Shown in pieces: positions 40,054-49,848 of a DNA stretch of 64,000 nucleotides. The stretch spans positions 2,744,001 to 2,808,000 of the forward strand of contig NZ_CP060720.1 of assembly GCF_014397115.1 (NCBI RefSeq), written 5' to 3'. Made by a program: the position numbers and the translations under genes. Every line of letters begins with the position of its first letter. Position 1 is the first letter of the stretch. This DNA is from Vagococcus carniphilus (GTDB lineage Bacteria > Bacillota > Bacilli > Lactobacillales > Vagococcaceae). The notes under the pieces are model-generated. The model was not told the origin of the DNA, did no database searches, and saw nothing but the letters and a program-made list of their open reading frames with translations.

Positions 40054-41790
40054 TTATTCAACTTTTCTTAAACTCTCTCTTTCTTCCCTTAACGCTTCCA
40101 AAAGTTCATTTAATATTAAATATTGCATTTTAGCATAACCATTATCAACTAATCCCGGATAACTTCCACCAGTATCCTCCTTTAGAAAATCCTTTAATGA
40201 TTGACGGTCTTCAGGATCTGATAATTCAATATGTTGTACTGCATTTCGATATATTCTTATTTTTAACATTATTTTCTGAAGCTTTGGATAATAATTTTTA
40301 AAATCATTGAAAAAATAATTAGCTCTGTATTTATTTTTCAATGTTTCAAAAAAGAATTTGTTTAAGTTAGTTAGCATAATTTCATAATCATTCTTATTTT
40401 TAACAAATGGTAATCTTTCTAAACTATCTTGGTTTTCATTAATCTCCTCAGAGCTTGCAAGCCAAGCTTTTCGGTTGTTTTTTCTTTGCTCCATATCAAA
40501 AAGATAAAATTCATCTATTATTTTTTTTACATCCATTTCCATATGTTTTTTATTAGTATAAATAGGCAACCCATCTAACAAAACAACTGACTCTAAGTCT
40601 AACTGATTATACTCTTCAATCGTTAAAAATGAACCAACTGAACAACAAGTATTAATGTCTTTATTTGAATTTATGATGATATGTTTATAAAAATCGATAC
40701 AAAAAAATAGTTTTCCATCCGAAACACTCATTGGATAATACTCTGGTAAGTGCGATATTTTTAAGCCTTTATACTTCTTCGCCAGTTTTTCAATTTCACC
40801 TATTCTCAACAAGCCATAGTTAGTCGATATCATTTCACCTGTAAAGAACAATTCTATCTTAATTTTATTATTTAGTTTGTGTTTAAATGTTTCGATTAGT
40901 GAATCTGTGGGAAGTAACGAATCTATCATAGGTACATAAATTCTAACAATATCTTTAGACTTCTCAATAATTTGTTTAAATTCATCATATTCATCACTAA
41001 CATTGTCTTTATCAAATACAACTTCTCTATATTTTTTTACTTTATCGGAATATTCATAATCATATATTTGTTCTTCTAAATTTAAAAACTCTGTAATATC
41101 TTTACTTTGTAAAAACTCGTCATATTCTGTTAGCATATTTAATCGATCAAAAATTAAATAATAGTTTTTTTCACTTTTCTTATCGTAAAAAATCGCTATT
41201 TGTGCCCTTTTATAAAAAACATTAGAATTTTTTATTTCTAACAAATCAACTACAAGTTCGTCTTCTTCATTTTTATTCATTATTCTTTTAGCTTCATAGA
41301 AATTTAAATCTTTTAAATTTGGTCTCTCAATTACCATCTTTATATCTCTTATATTTTTCCCTCTCATATTACGCGAATTAACAAAATTTTCTCTTGAACG
41401 AAAGTAAGTATTAGAAACTCCATCTATAAATATTTTATTTACTTTTTTTATATTTCTAGTGTATTTGTCTTCCTTTAGATACTCTCTTCCTAAATCACTC
41501 AGCATCCCTCTTCTTTTGATAAACTCTTGATGAATTAATTCATTATACGCTACTGTAAATATATTTAAGTCTTCCTCTAATCCCATCAACAATGGGATTT
41601 CTTCTTTTCTTATACCTTGATCAACTAACCTAAGAATTGTATCTTGAATAGATGGTAATGTTCCCGTTTTATTACAAAAACAAGTAATTTCTAGTGAATA
41701 GATAGGGATACCTATTTCAAACACATTTATTAACTCACATGAAGGTAAGTATTCCCACCCAATTTTTTTTATTTCATTAATAATTCCCAT
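40054..41790 (-). CDS. MkoB-like partner of the kinase-helicase (degenerate PLD-like)
   Basis: A 578-residue protein. Residues about 40-110 look like a winged-helix domain (LPSIQDTILRLVDQGI, GMLSDLGREYLK). Residues 270-390 resemble one phospholipase-D half: SDGKLFFCIDFYKH with K360, D366 and N376, then GSF (386-388). The usual HKD histidine is replaced and spacing is off by one, so catalysis is uncertain. The C-terminal 120 residues are helical. Mokosh type I has a PLD-family second gene, which fits; the match is tentative. It overlaps mkoA by 14 bases. Confidence 0.55.
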   Translation of the reverse strand: MGIINEIKKIGWEYLPSCELINVFEIGIPIYSLEITCFCNKTGTLPSIQDTILRLVDQGIRKEEIPLLMGLEEDLNIFTVAYNELIHQEFIKRRGMLSDLGREYLKEDKYTRNIKKVNKIFIDGVSNTYFRSRENFVNSRNMRGKNIRDIKMVIERPNLKDLNFYEAKRIMNKNEEDELVVDLLEIKNSNVFYKRAQIAIFYDKKSEKNYYLIFDRLNMLTEYDEFLQSKDITEFLNLEEQIYDYEYSDKVKKYREVVFDKDNVSDEYDEFKQIIEKSKDIVRIYVPMIDSLLPTDSLIETFKHKLNNKIKIELFFTGEMISTNYGLLRIGEIEKLAKKYKGLKISHLPEYYPMSVSDGKLFFCIDFYKHIIINSNKDINTCCSVGSFLTIEEYNQLDLESVVLLDGLPIYTNKKHMEMDVKKIIDEFYLFDMEQRKNNRKAWLASSEEINENQDSLERLPFVKNKNDYEIMLTNLNKFFFETLKNKYRANYFFNDFKNYYPKLQKIMLKIRIYRNAVQHIELSDPEDRQSLKDFLKEDTGGSYPGLVDNGYAKMQYLILNELLEALREERESLRKVE

Positions 41791-44700
41791 CGCGTAACAC
41801 CTCTATCTTACTTTCACTATTAAACCTATTCATATGAATCAATACATCTTCAAAATAGTTATGTTCTTTTTTAGAAGCCTCTTTCATAAAAAGTGCATTC
41901 CCTACAATGATAATTCTAGATTTCGCTCGAGACAACGCAACATTTAATCTTCTTTGTTCACTTAGAAAACCAATTTTTTTATTCATATTTGATCGAACTA
42001 TACTGTAAAAAACAACATCTACTTCCGATCCTTGAAAAGCATCTACATTCTCTATTACAATTTCTAAATTTTTCCATTCTAAAGAATTAGAAAATATATA
42101 TTTTTCAAGAATTGCTTTTTGTCCATTATATGCAGAAATAATTCCCACTTTTATTTTTTTATCTGTTGGATTCATTTTTTCTAATGTCTTTAATTCTTTT
42201 AAAATTATCTGAGCTTCACAGACATTTGAAAATGACTTAGATTTAGTTTCTTGTTGTTGATTATTACTCAGTCGTTCAGTTGAAAGCCACGCAATCGGTT
42301 CATCAATCCTATAATTCGTTAATCTATCAGTATCTTTAATATCGGTAATGATATCAACATCATCAGTATAAAACACTTTATCAATTAAGTTCGAAATTGC
42401 TGGATGCATTCTAAATTGCTTTGATAAAGTAAGAGTTATTTCTGTCTCTTTTGCTAATGTAAATAGATCTTCAAATAAACTTTCAGATAGTGCATTTTTA
42501 TTTGTATTCTCTAATGTTTTTTCACTAAATTCATTTACTATTGGTGGTAATTGTTTATGATCTCCAACTAAAATCACTTTCTTTCCTTTAGTCATTGGAA
42601 TCAAAATTTCTGGTACAGTAGACTTAGCTGCCTCATCAATGATTACCCAATCAAAAGATAATGAATCCATAATATTATTAGATGCTATCCCTGTACATGT
42701 TGAAGCTATTATAGAAGCCTTATCCAATAATAATTGATCAAAGCTTTCTAAGGAATCCAAACTTTTATACCACTTAGCTATACTTTTAGCTGTATCTTTT
42801 TGATTAGATTCATTTTTCTCAATTTTTTCATACTCTTTATAGAAATCTGTCACTTCAAAATCTGAAGCACTCATTTTTTCTAAAATTTCTTCTAATTCTT
42901 CATCTATATCTAAATGATTACTACTAATATAGGTAAAGGATTTATTTTTTATTGAATCTGTCCATAATTTTGTTTGATTCATAATTTTATTTGATTCAGA
43001 TTCTTTGGATATTTTATCACTGTTACCCACTCTAACTAATAAGTCTTTTTCAAAATATTTTTTTAATTTATTAAAAATATGATCAACTGCTACATGAGAT
43101 TGAGAAGCTAATAAAATTTTAGAGTTTTTTTCTTGTTTTTTTATTTGATAAATCAATTCATTAATCACTGTAGACTTCCCTGTTCCAGGTGGTCCTTGTA
43201 TCAAAAAAATATCCTGTGTTCCTAGGGCTTTTACAACGGCTTCTTTGTTTAAATCATCCATTTCAGCATTAGCAAAAATAATCTTTTCTGTCGGTTTCTT
43301 TACAGATGCAATCGAAGGGTCAACAATAATATTCAACAAATTTTTATTTTTCGATTTACCTAAACTCAAAGTGTCTAATGCTCTTCTTGCTCTCCTAGTA
43401 ACAATTAAATTTTCAGAGTAATCTATACCAAACTTTCCTGACTCCGAAAAATTTTGGTCATCAAAATCTAGTTCAGGAGAAAAAATCACTCTGTTAGCAA
43501 CTAATTTCTTGATTTCCCCTACTTTCATTTGTTTCCTTACCTTATCATTATTCATGAATGTAATCTTTTTACCAATGACTATATCATCTAGATCATCAAT
43601 TTCATCAATCTCAAAATAGTAATATCCAGTTTCTATGTTCTTTTCTAACCCTGAATAATACCCTATGTTTTTCTTTTTATGTAAATAAGACTCTTCTTTC
43701 TTTATTTTTTCTGTCCACAATCCAATTAAACGATCTTCATTTTTTTTGTTGTTCTTCTCCTTCACAAAATTCCTGTATTCGTTATCAACTTTTTCCATAA
43801 ATTTATTTAAAAATACTATATCTTTCTTTAATACTTTAAAATTAAATAAGTCAATATTGGAATTTATTGGAAAAGCTCTTTTAATTTCATTTTCTTGCTG
43901 AGAATAATCAGGGATACTGTTAGCATGCTTCAATATTAGGGCACCTATATTTTTATCAAACACACATTTATACTTTATAAGCCCTGAAATTAAATGATAT
44001 TCGTTATTCTTGGTTCTATAAATAAAATAGTCTGAGCTATTTTTTATATATTGTTGAGCTTCTTCACGTCTAGGAAAATCTAATACACCTAATTTGTGTA
44101 AACTTTCGACCACTGAATCAGTAACTTTCAAGTGCAATGTCGTATCCTTGTTTTCAATTAATGAAATTTGGTGGTCAATATCATTTATAAAAGTTTCAAT
44201 AGCCGTAAAGCGTGAACTGATTACTTTATTTGTTGCTTTCATTAATATTCTTTTTATATCACTATTAACATTCAAATTTTGAATTTGCTCTTCTAATCCA
44301 TCTTCGGTACTTTTAGGATGTTTTTTTGATAGCATGAATAATAAAATACATCCTAAAGAATATATATCAGAATAGCTCGAAACCCTCTCCCTATCCCTCT
44401 GTTCTGGTGATGAGTATAAAACATTATGATAATGATTTACTGTCGTTGTTTCTTCAAAAATAAGGCTTCGTATCTTACTAATGCCAAAATCTATTATTTT
44501 GATATCTTTATCACCAATATCACTTGTTATTAGAATATTAGATGGTGATAAGTCTCTATGAATAATTTCTAAGTCATGAGCATGATTTACACCTAATAGT
44601 ATATCTTTGAAAATTATCAAAGTTGCTAATATTGAATCATTATTTGATTCAATATACTTTTCTAATGTAACACTTCCACCCAAATTTTCTAAAATAATAT

Positions 44701-44962
44701 AATAAAAATCTTCCTCTTCTCCTGAGTCAAAGATTGTAACAATATTTGGATGATTTAATAAATTTAAAGATTTAATCTCTCTGTTAAATAATTCTGATAT
44801 TTCATCCATTTCCGGTTGTTTAAAAAGCGCTTTTAACACATAAACTTTTTCGTCCTCGATATTCTGAATTAAAAAAATTTTAGAATCTATCGACTTAGAA
44901 ACATGGATTTCTTTCAATATCAAATATTGTCCAGCAACAATTTTGTTTTTTTCTAACGACAT
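41777..44962 (-). CDS. mkoA: Protein kinase - SF1 helicase fusion (Mokosh MkoA-like)
   Basis: A 1061-residue fusion. The N-terminal Ser/Thr kinase has K44, E62, HRDLSPSN (135-142) and DFG (158-160), but the ATP glycine loop has no glycines (KEIHVSKSIDSK). A linker (about 270-560) precedes an Upf1/DNA2-type helicase: Walker A GPPGTGKST (590-598), DEAA (776-779), GDHKQLPP (800-807), QFRMHPAI (849-856), DAFQGSE (974-980) and LNVALSRAKS (1006-1015). In Mokosh type I this combination protects against phages by a route not fully worked out. It has an XRE regulator 78 bases upstream. Confidence 0.8.
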   Translation of the reverse strand: MSLEKNKIVAGQYLILKEIHVSKSIDSKIFLIQNIEDEKVYVLKALFKQPEMDEISELFNREIKSLNLLNHPNIVTIFDSGEEEDFYYIILENLGGSVTLEKYIESNNDSILATLIIFKDILLGVNHAHDLEIIHRDLSPSNILITSDIGDKDIKIIDFGISKIRSLIFEETTTVNHYHNVLYSSPEQRDRERVSSYSDIYSLGCILLFMLSKKHPKSTEDGLEEQIQNLNVNSDIKRILMKATNKVISSRFTAIETFINDIDHQISLIENKDTTLHLKVTDSVVESLHKLGVLDFPRREEAQQYIKNSSDYFIYRTKNNEYHLISGLIKYKCVFDKNIGALILKHANSIPDYSQQENEIKRAFPINSNIDLFNFKVLKKDIVFLNKFMEKVDNEYRNFVKEKNNKKNEDRLIGLWTEKIKKEESYLHKKKNIGYYSGLEKNIETGYYYFEIDEIDDLDDIVIGKKITFMNNDKVRKQMKVGEIKKLVANRVIFSPELDFDDQNFSESGKFGIDYSENLIVTRRARRALDTLSLGKSKNKNLLNIIVDPSIASVKKPTEKIIFANAEMDDLNKEAVVKALGTQDIFLIQGPPGTGKSTVINELIYQIKKQEKNSKILLASQSHVAVDHIFNKLKKYFEKDLLVRVGNSDKISKESESNKIMNQTKLWTDSIKNKSFTYISSNHLDIDEELEEILEKMSASDFEVTDFYKEYEKIEKNESNQKDTAKSIAKWYKSLDSLESFDQLLLDKASIIASTCTGIASNNIMDSLSFDWVIIDEAAKSTVPEILIPMTKGKKVILVGDHKQLPPIVNEFSEKTLENTNKNALSESLFEDLFTLAKETEITLTLSKQFRMHPAISNLIDKVFYTDDVDIITDIKDTDRLTNYRIDEPIAWLSTERLSNNQQQETKSKSFSNVCEAQIILKELKTLEKMNPTDKKIKVGIISAYNGQKAILEKYIFSNSLEWKNLEIVIENVDAFQGSEVDVVFYSIVRSNMNKKIGFLSEQRRLNVALSRAKSRIIIVGNALFMKEASKKEHNYFEDVLIHMNRFNSESKIEVLRDGNY

Positions 44963-45040
44963 TTTATTACTCCTTTTTCCAACTAGTTTTCTAACGCTAG
45001 CAGCAATTCTTTTATGCTATGTAAAACTTTATTTATCTTC

Positions 45041-45313
45041 TCAAATATTCATCGAATCTAATAGTTCATTAACTATCTCCGAATCACTTACACGACTATT
45101 AATCAATAAATAGAAAAAGTCATCATTAGACATTTGAAGCCCATTAATTCTCCTTTCTAAAGTAGGTAAAGTTAAATTAAACCTTCCATTCTCTAATTTG
45201 TATATATATTTAGGGTCTAATCCTGCTAACTCTGAAAGTCTTTCTTGACCTAATCCTTGTTCAATTCTAAGTTTTTTTATCTTTTTTATTACTTCACTAT
45301 TTAGACCACTCAT
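45041..45313 (-). CDS. XRE-family helix-turn-helix regulator
   Basis: A 90-residue DNA-binding protein. The HTH spans about residues 10-60 (KLRIEQGLGQERLSELAGL then YIYKLENGR). It lies upstream of the kinase-helicase gene on the same strand and probably controls that operon. It is similar to restriction-modification controller proteins in size. Confidence 0.85.
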   Translation of the reverse strand: MSGLNSEVIKKIKKLRIEQGLGQERLSELAGLDPKYIYKLENGRFNLTLPTLERRINGLQMSNDDFFYLLINSRVSDSEIVNELLDSMNI

Positions 45314-45452
45314 AAACTCACCTCTATAATTGTATTAACTCAATCGTAGGTTTGTTAAGTATAAATAGTAAGTTGCAAATAAAGCTATTTATATTGAAAA
45401 AATTCATCTCATAACTATAAATATATTATAGTATAATTCAGGAGGAGTTAAT

Positions 45453-45935
45453 ATGATTACTAAAAAAACAGTTATGTTATTTTTAATGTTTTATTTTTTA
45501 CTTATCGGAGGTTGTTCCCTGTCTAACAAACCAAAATCACTTGAAGAGACAATCAAAAACAAAGCTTTTACATATGAGCTACTTGATACAAACGGTAAAA
45601 CTATCAACGATAAATGTGGTGTTATTTATTTTCCTTATCATGATAAATATTTTTATAATACCGGCACTAATAGCTTAGAAAAAGCAATAGAATAATTTAA
45701 TGATCAAACCAAAGAAAAAGGGGAACTATCCAAAAGAGAGAAAAATGTAAGTAAAGATCAAAACTATATTATTACTCAAGGTACAATTACATTAAGTAGA
45801 GGGTTTAGTACTAATAAAATAGGTGCTAATTTATATAATTTGAAGTAAATGATGATGGAACAATTACTGGAGACTGGGATACTTTCATTGCTCAAAGCAG
45901 TTCTAGCGGATACATCGATTGCAAAGTAATATCAA
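45453..45935 (+). pseudogene. Decayed lipoprotein gene
   Basis: ATG 45453 with an AGGAGG site encodes a lipoprotein signal (LLIGGC lipobox) and about 80 residues, then an in-frame TAA at 45693. The same frame continues (FNDQTKEKGELSKREKN...ITLSRGF) to a second stop near 45846, where a frameshift would resume EVNDDGTITGDWDTF. This is a small secreted lipoprotein broken at two points. Confidence 0.72.
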
Positions 45936-46012
45936 AAAAACTAGTGAAATTTGTTGTACAGCGGTTATTTTTTTGATTCAAAATTACATATTTCAAATCA
46001 TACAAAAAAGTG

Positions 46013-46038
46013 AGAGAAATTCTTCCCTCACTTCGTTA
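46013..46038. terminator. Terminator-like hairpin
   Basis: AAGTGAGAGAA...CTTCCCTCACTT with one mismatch, between the two decayed genes. Confidence 0.6.
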
Positions 46039-46047
46039 ATAATCTAT
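46030..46047 (+). repeat. 18-bp direct repeat, copy 2
   Basis: ACTTCGTTAATAATCTAT, identical to 39580-39597 and overlapping the hairpin at 46013-46038. Confidence 0.6.
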
Positions 46048-46071
46048 TTCATTCTAAAGATGTTCATTCCC

Positions 46072-46317
46072 TTAATACGTGTTACCAGTACATACAACTG
46101 TTGAAACTTGATAGTAAGAACCCATGTCTACAATGTAAACAGCAACAATCATGTCTTCGTGATTGGTCATAATGATGTTTTCGTAGTGCCCTGATACTCC
46201 GGGTCCACCGTTTAATGCTGCATTACGTTCTTCTTCAACGTATTGTTGAAACATTGCTGCAGTAATTAAATCAGCTGACTTATCTGCCAGTAGTCGGATA
46301 AAAATGAGAGTGCGTTT
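46072..46317 (-). pseudogene. Remnant of an unrecognised gene
   Basis: The frame is open from just after a TAG at 46318-46320 to the stop at 46072, with coding-like sequence on both sides of the only ATG (46254): LLADKSADLITAAMFQQYV and SGHYENIIMTNHEDMIVAV. No ribosome site precedes the ATG, so this looks like the 3' end of a longer gene whose 5' part is lost. The family is not recognised. Confidence 0.45.
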
Positions 46318-46329
46318 CTATATCAACAC

Positions 46330-46887
46330 TCAAGGCCTAAACATCTCTTCTTTCTTCCAAGAACTTATTAATCGATTCAATCTTCTCAGTCTAGTTTCTT
46401 CTTTTTTAGCACTCATTATCCACCAAATAGAATCCCTTTTATAAGAAGCTGGAAGTTGATTAAAGAACTCCCAAGCCTTTGGATCATTTTTAATTTCATC
46501 TTCATACTCTTTTGTAAGTTGAATATTCCTACTAACTGCTGAGTATCCTTCTTGATCTTTTCTTTGATGATAAAGAACTAATCCTTCTGGCTTCATTTGA
46601 TTAAGTTCAATTAGTCTTTCTACCTTCTGAACGTTTACTTTACTCCAGACACTATTAGGTTTACGCGGTGTAAAACGGATTTTATAACTATCTTCATCTA
46701 CTTTTTTTCTTATGCCATCTATCCAACCAAAGGAAAGAGCGCAATCCACTGACTCAGACCAAGTAAGACTAACTTTATTACTTTTTTTCTTAAAAAAACC
46801 GACCCAGATTTCATTTGTTGTTTGGTGATGATTCTCTAACCAATCAATAAATTCTTTTTGATTACTAAAATATAGAACCTCACTCAT
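46330..46887 (-). CDS. YdeI/OmpD-associated family protein
   Basis: A 185-residue cytoplasmic protein of the YdeI family (COG4430), with LYFSNQKEFIDWLENHH, EIWVGFFKK and SFGWIDGIRKK near the N-terminus and RRLNRLISSWKK at the end. Function is poorly defined. ATG 46887 overlaps the stop of the upstream hydrolase (ATGA), so the two are coupled; an in-frame ATG at 46899 is less likely. Confidence 0.85.
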   Translation of the reverse strand: MSEVLYFSNQKEFIDWLENHHQTTNEIWVGFFKKKSNKVSLTWSESVDCALSFGWIDGIRKKVDEDSYKIRFTPRKPNSVWSKVNVQKVERLIELNQMKPEGLVLYHQRKDQEGYSAVSRNIQLTKEYEDEIKNDPKAWEFFNQLPASYKRDSIWWIMSAKKEETRLRRLNRLISSWKKEEMFRP

Positions 46888-47816
46888 TTTTCTAGCCATT
46901 GTAAGATCATTTGATTGAGTTCATCGGGTCTCTCTTCTTGAATCCAATGTCCAGTATCTAACGTCTTAACATCAATATTAGGAACAAAGTCTTTTATATT
47001 TGGTAGTGGTGGAATGACGTCTTTCTCCCCGTAAACCATTAATGTTTTCTGATGAACGATTGGTGAAACCTCACCTAACAAATGCCAGTTACGATTTAGA
47101 TTTCTATACCAATTAATACTTGGAGTGAAACCATTTTGTTTGAACCCTGAGATATAAACAGAAAGATCATCATCACTCATTACAGGCTCACCTAAAGCAA
47201 CTGTTGCATTAGCTAAATTAATCATTTCCATACCTTCACCAGGGTCTTGTGCTGGAACATTTTTTCGATACAAGTTATTCAAAAATTGTGAGATATTTGC
47301 ATTTAATATTGCATCTGCAACACCTGGTTGTTTGTTAAAGTGAACAAAATAATAGTCTTCTCCTAAAAACTCTTCCATAAAATCAATCCATGGTTTTTCA
47401 CCACGTACTTGATAAGGTAAACATAAATTAACCATTTTTTTGACACGTTCTGGATGCAGTAAAGCCATACTCCAAACAACACTTGCTCCCCAATCATGTC
47501 CCATAAAAACAGCATTTTTGTATCCATAGTAATCTAAAAGAGCCACAAAATCACCTGTTAAATGTTCGATATCATATTGCGTTACCTCTTCTGGGCAAGA
47601 AGAATTACCATAACCACGTTGATTTGGAATGATGACATGATAGCCAGCTTCAACTAATGGAGCTACTTGGTATCTCCAAGAGTAAGCATGCTCAGGCCAT
47701 CCATGGCAAAGTATAATAGGTTCACCTTTATTTTCTTGTCCTGCTTCGAAAACTTCTAAATCCACACCGTTCACCGAGATAAGTTTTGATGTTGGAAAGT
47801 TCTTATTGTTTGTCAT
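46884..47816 (-). CDS. Alpha/beta hydrolase (epoxide-hydrolase-like)
   Basis: A 310-residue alpha/beta hydrolase. HGWPEHAYSWRYQ gives the oxyanion-hole HGWP, FMGHDWGASV carries the nucleophile Asp in the position of epoxide hydrolases and haloalkane dehalogenases, and the C-terminal LDTGHWIQEE has the catalytic His. The substrate is unknown. It is in an operon with the YdeI-like gene, and the divergent-looking neighbour is a WYL regulator. Confidence 0.88.
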   Translation of the reverse strand: MTNNKNFPTSKLISVNGVDLEVFEAGQENKGEPIILCHGWPEHAYSWRYQVAPLVEAGYHVIIPNQRGYGNSSCPEEVTQYDIEHLTGDFVALLDYYGYKNAVFMGHDWGASVVWSMALLHPERVKKMVNLCLPYQVRGEKPWIDFMEEFLGEDYYFVHFNKQPGVADAILNANISQFLNNLYRKNVPAQDPGEGMEMINLANATVALGEPVMSDDDLSVYISGFKQNGFTPSINWYRNLNRNWHLLGEVSPIVHQKTLMVYGEKDVIPPLPNIKDFVPNIDVKTLDTGHWIQEERPDELNQMILQWLEK

Positions 47817-47906
47817 TTTATTTCCCCCTAATTAATCAATATGTGTCTTACAAAAACAATATTATCATGGTGGTTTGACAACAGTCTGTCAGCTTTGAAA
47901 ATTTTA

Positions 47907-48836
47907 TTATTGATATTTGTTTGCCATCAATTTAAGCTTAGAAGCAACTGATTCACGCATTTCTTTTGGGGCTAAAACTTCTACATGTTCTCCAAAACTA
48001 AAGATAAGAGAGAATAACCAATCTTTTTCAGGAAAACTAGCTGTTACAAGCAATTCCCCTGTTTCTAACATCTCAATATCTTCTTCATTAAATATATCCT
48101 CTACTCGTGATTTCATTAAAGGTGATACCTTCAAGACAAGCTCTATCATTTTTGCTTGCTCGTTTTCTAATGCTATAATCTCATGATAGGATTTTTCACG
48201 ACGTTTGAAAAATTGTTCTTCCATATGATAATCCTTTATACGAGAAACTCTAAATAATCTAAAATCATCCTTTAAAAGACAATAAGCAAACAAATACCAC
48301 GTATAATTTTTAAAGATTAATGACATAGGTTCTATTTTTCTATTGCTAACAACATTATCATAATTTCTGTAGTCAATAGTCAGTAAACGAGTCTGTGTGA
48401 TTGCTTGCCTTAGTGTTTTAACTAACTTTTTTTGAGCTGGCGAGTCACCGTAAGGATGCAAATCTATGATAATTTGCTCCGATTGAATTTTTAAGTGATC
48501 CATCTTGTTATCAGGTACAATATTTTGTAATTTTTCTATGGATGATTCTAATTCAATATCATCAACTGTAGAATTAATATCCTTAAGAACAGAAAGTAAA
48601 GAAGATAAATTATTTATGGTTAATACTTGATGATTCAACTTGTAATTTTCATAAATACTGAATCCACCATTGTTTCCAGAATGAGAAATAATCGGAATTC
48701 CTGCCAAATTAATCGTTTCAATATCTCTGTAAATCGTTCTAACTGAAACCTCAAATTTTTCAGCCAATTCATTGGCTGTGACGCGATTTCTATTAAGTAA
48801 CATCACAATGATTGTTAACATACGTTCTATTTTCAT
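47907..48836 (-). CDS. YafY-type HTH-WYL transcriptional regulator
   Basis: A 309-residue regulator with an N-terminal HTH (LLNRNRVTANELAEKFEVSVRTIYRDIETI), then a WYL domain (IDYRNYDNVVSNRKIEPMSLIFKNYTWYL) and a C-terminal ligand-type region. It probably controls the downstream hydrolase/YdeI pair 90 bases away. Confidence 0.88.
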   Translation of the reverse strand: MKIERMLTIIVMLLNRNRVTANELAEKFEVSVRTIYRDIETINLAGIPIISHSGNNGGFSIYENYKLNHQVLTINNLSSLLSVLKDINSTVDDIELESSIEKLQNIVPDNKMDHLKIQSEQIIIDLHPYGDSPAQKKLVKTLRQAITQTRLLTIDYRNYDNVVSNRKIEPMSLIFKNYTWYLFAYCLLKDDFRLFRVSRIKDYHMEEQFFKRREKSYHEIIALENEQAKMIELVLKVSPLMKSRVEDIFNEEDIEMLETGELLVTASFPEKDWLFSLIFSFGEHVEVLAPKEMRESVASKLKLMANKYQ

Positions 48837-48902
48837 TTTAGCCTCCTTCTATTATTTTTTTATTTATTCTAGTATAGTACAATCACACACCTACAACAAA
48901 AA

Positions 48903-48940
48903 AACTGATAACATCTACTCAAATGTTATCAGCTTTTTTT
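48903..48940. terminator. Terminator between ptb operon and the regulator
   Basis: CTGATAACAT...ATGTTATCAG with a 10-base loop and T-runs on both sides, just past the ptb stop. Confidence 0.85.
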
Positions 48941-48945
48941 ATATT

Positions 48946-49848
48946 TTATGCACTTGCTGCAGCTAATACAAGTGACATGTATTTTTCTTCTGAGGAAGAG
49001 CCTCGCGAGGCTAATACGATAGGGCACATTGCTCCTACAATAATTCCTGCTGCTTTGGCTCCACTTGTACAAGTTAACATCTTAGTCATGATATTTCCGG
49101 CATGTATGTTGGGAGCAACTAACACATCTACATCTCCTGCAATATCACTTGCATACCCTTTATGCTCGGCTATTTCTTTACTCACTGCACAATCATATGA
49201 GATAGGTCCTCGAACGATGCAATTTGGAATTTCACCTTGATCACACATCTTGCTTAGTTCGTTTGCTTCGACTGTTTCTGGCATTTTAGGATTTACTTTT
49301 TCTACACAGGCAAGTACACCAACCTTAGGATTTTCTTGGCCCAAAGATAGATAAGTATTTACTGTATTGTTAATGATATCTTTCTTATTCTGCAGAGTTG
49401 GATATGGAAACATCGCGCAATCAACAATACAAAGTAATTTATGATAAGTTGGTACTTCATGAAATGCCACATGGGACATTACATTTCCTGTTCCTAAACC
49501 CGTTTCTTTATTAACAACTTCTTTTAATAAAACGGATGTATCCACCAAGCCTTTCATAATGAAATCAGCTTTTTTCTCTCTTACAAGAGAAACTGCTTTT
49601 TGACAAGCCGCTACATTATCTGACACATTAATAATTTGTTCTGACTCGATAGTCATTCCTAACTCATCTGTTATTTCTAAGATTTTAGTTTTATCACCAA
49701 CTAGAATAGGAATGATGATACCTCTTTTCATCGCTGTAAAAATAGATTCTAAGGTATGTTTATCTCCTGCAGCAGCGACTGCTACGCGAATTTGTCTACT
49801 TTGAAGCTTAAGCTTATCTTCAATTTGTTGAAAGTTAGTTAACACCAT
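48946..49848 (-). CDS. ptb: Phosphate butyryltransferase
   Basis: A 300-residue phosphate acyltransferase that turns acyl-CoA plus phosphate into acyl-phosphate and CoA. It has the PTA/PTB pattern: LVREKKADFIMKGLVDTS, GNVMSHVA, CIVDCAMFPYPTL and RGPISYDCAVS. Substrate chain is not readable; family members use butyryl- or branched acyl-CoA. It overlaps the 3' end of buk by 14 bases, so it is the last gene of a four-gene operon. Confidence 0.9.
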   Translation of the reverse strand: MVLTNFQQIEDKLKLQSRQIRVAVAAAGDKHTLESIFTAMKRGIIIPILVGDKTKILEITDELGMTIESEQIINVSDNVAACQKAVSLVREKKADFIMKGLVDTSVLLKEVVNKETGLGTGNVMSHVAFHEVPTYHKLLCIVDCAMFPYPTLQNKKDIINNTVNTYLSLGQENPKVGVLACVEKVNPKMPETVEANELSKMCDQGEIPNCIVRGPISYDCAVSKEIAEHKGYASDIAGDVDVLVAPNIHAGNIMTKMLTCTSGAKAAGIIVGAMCPIVLASRGSSSEEKYMSLVLAAASA

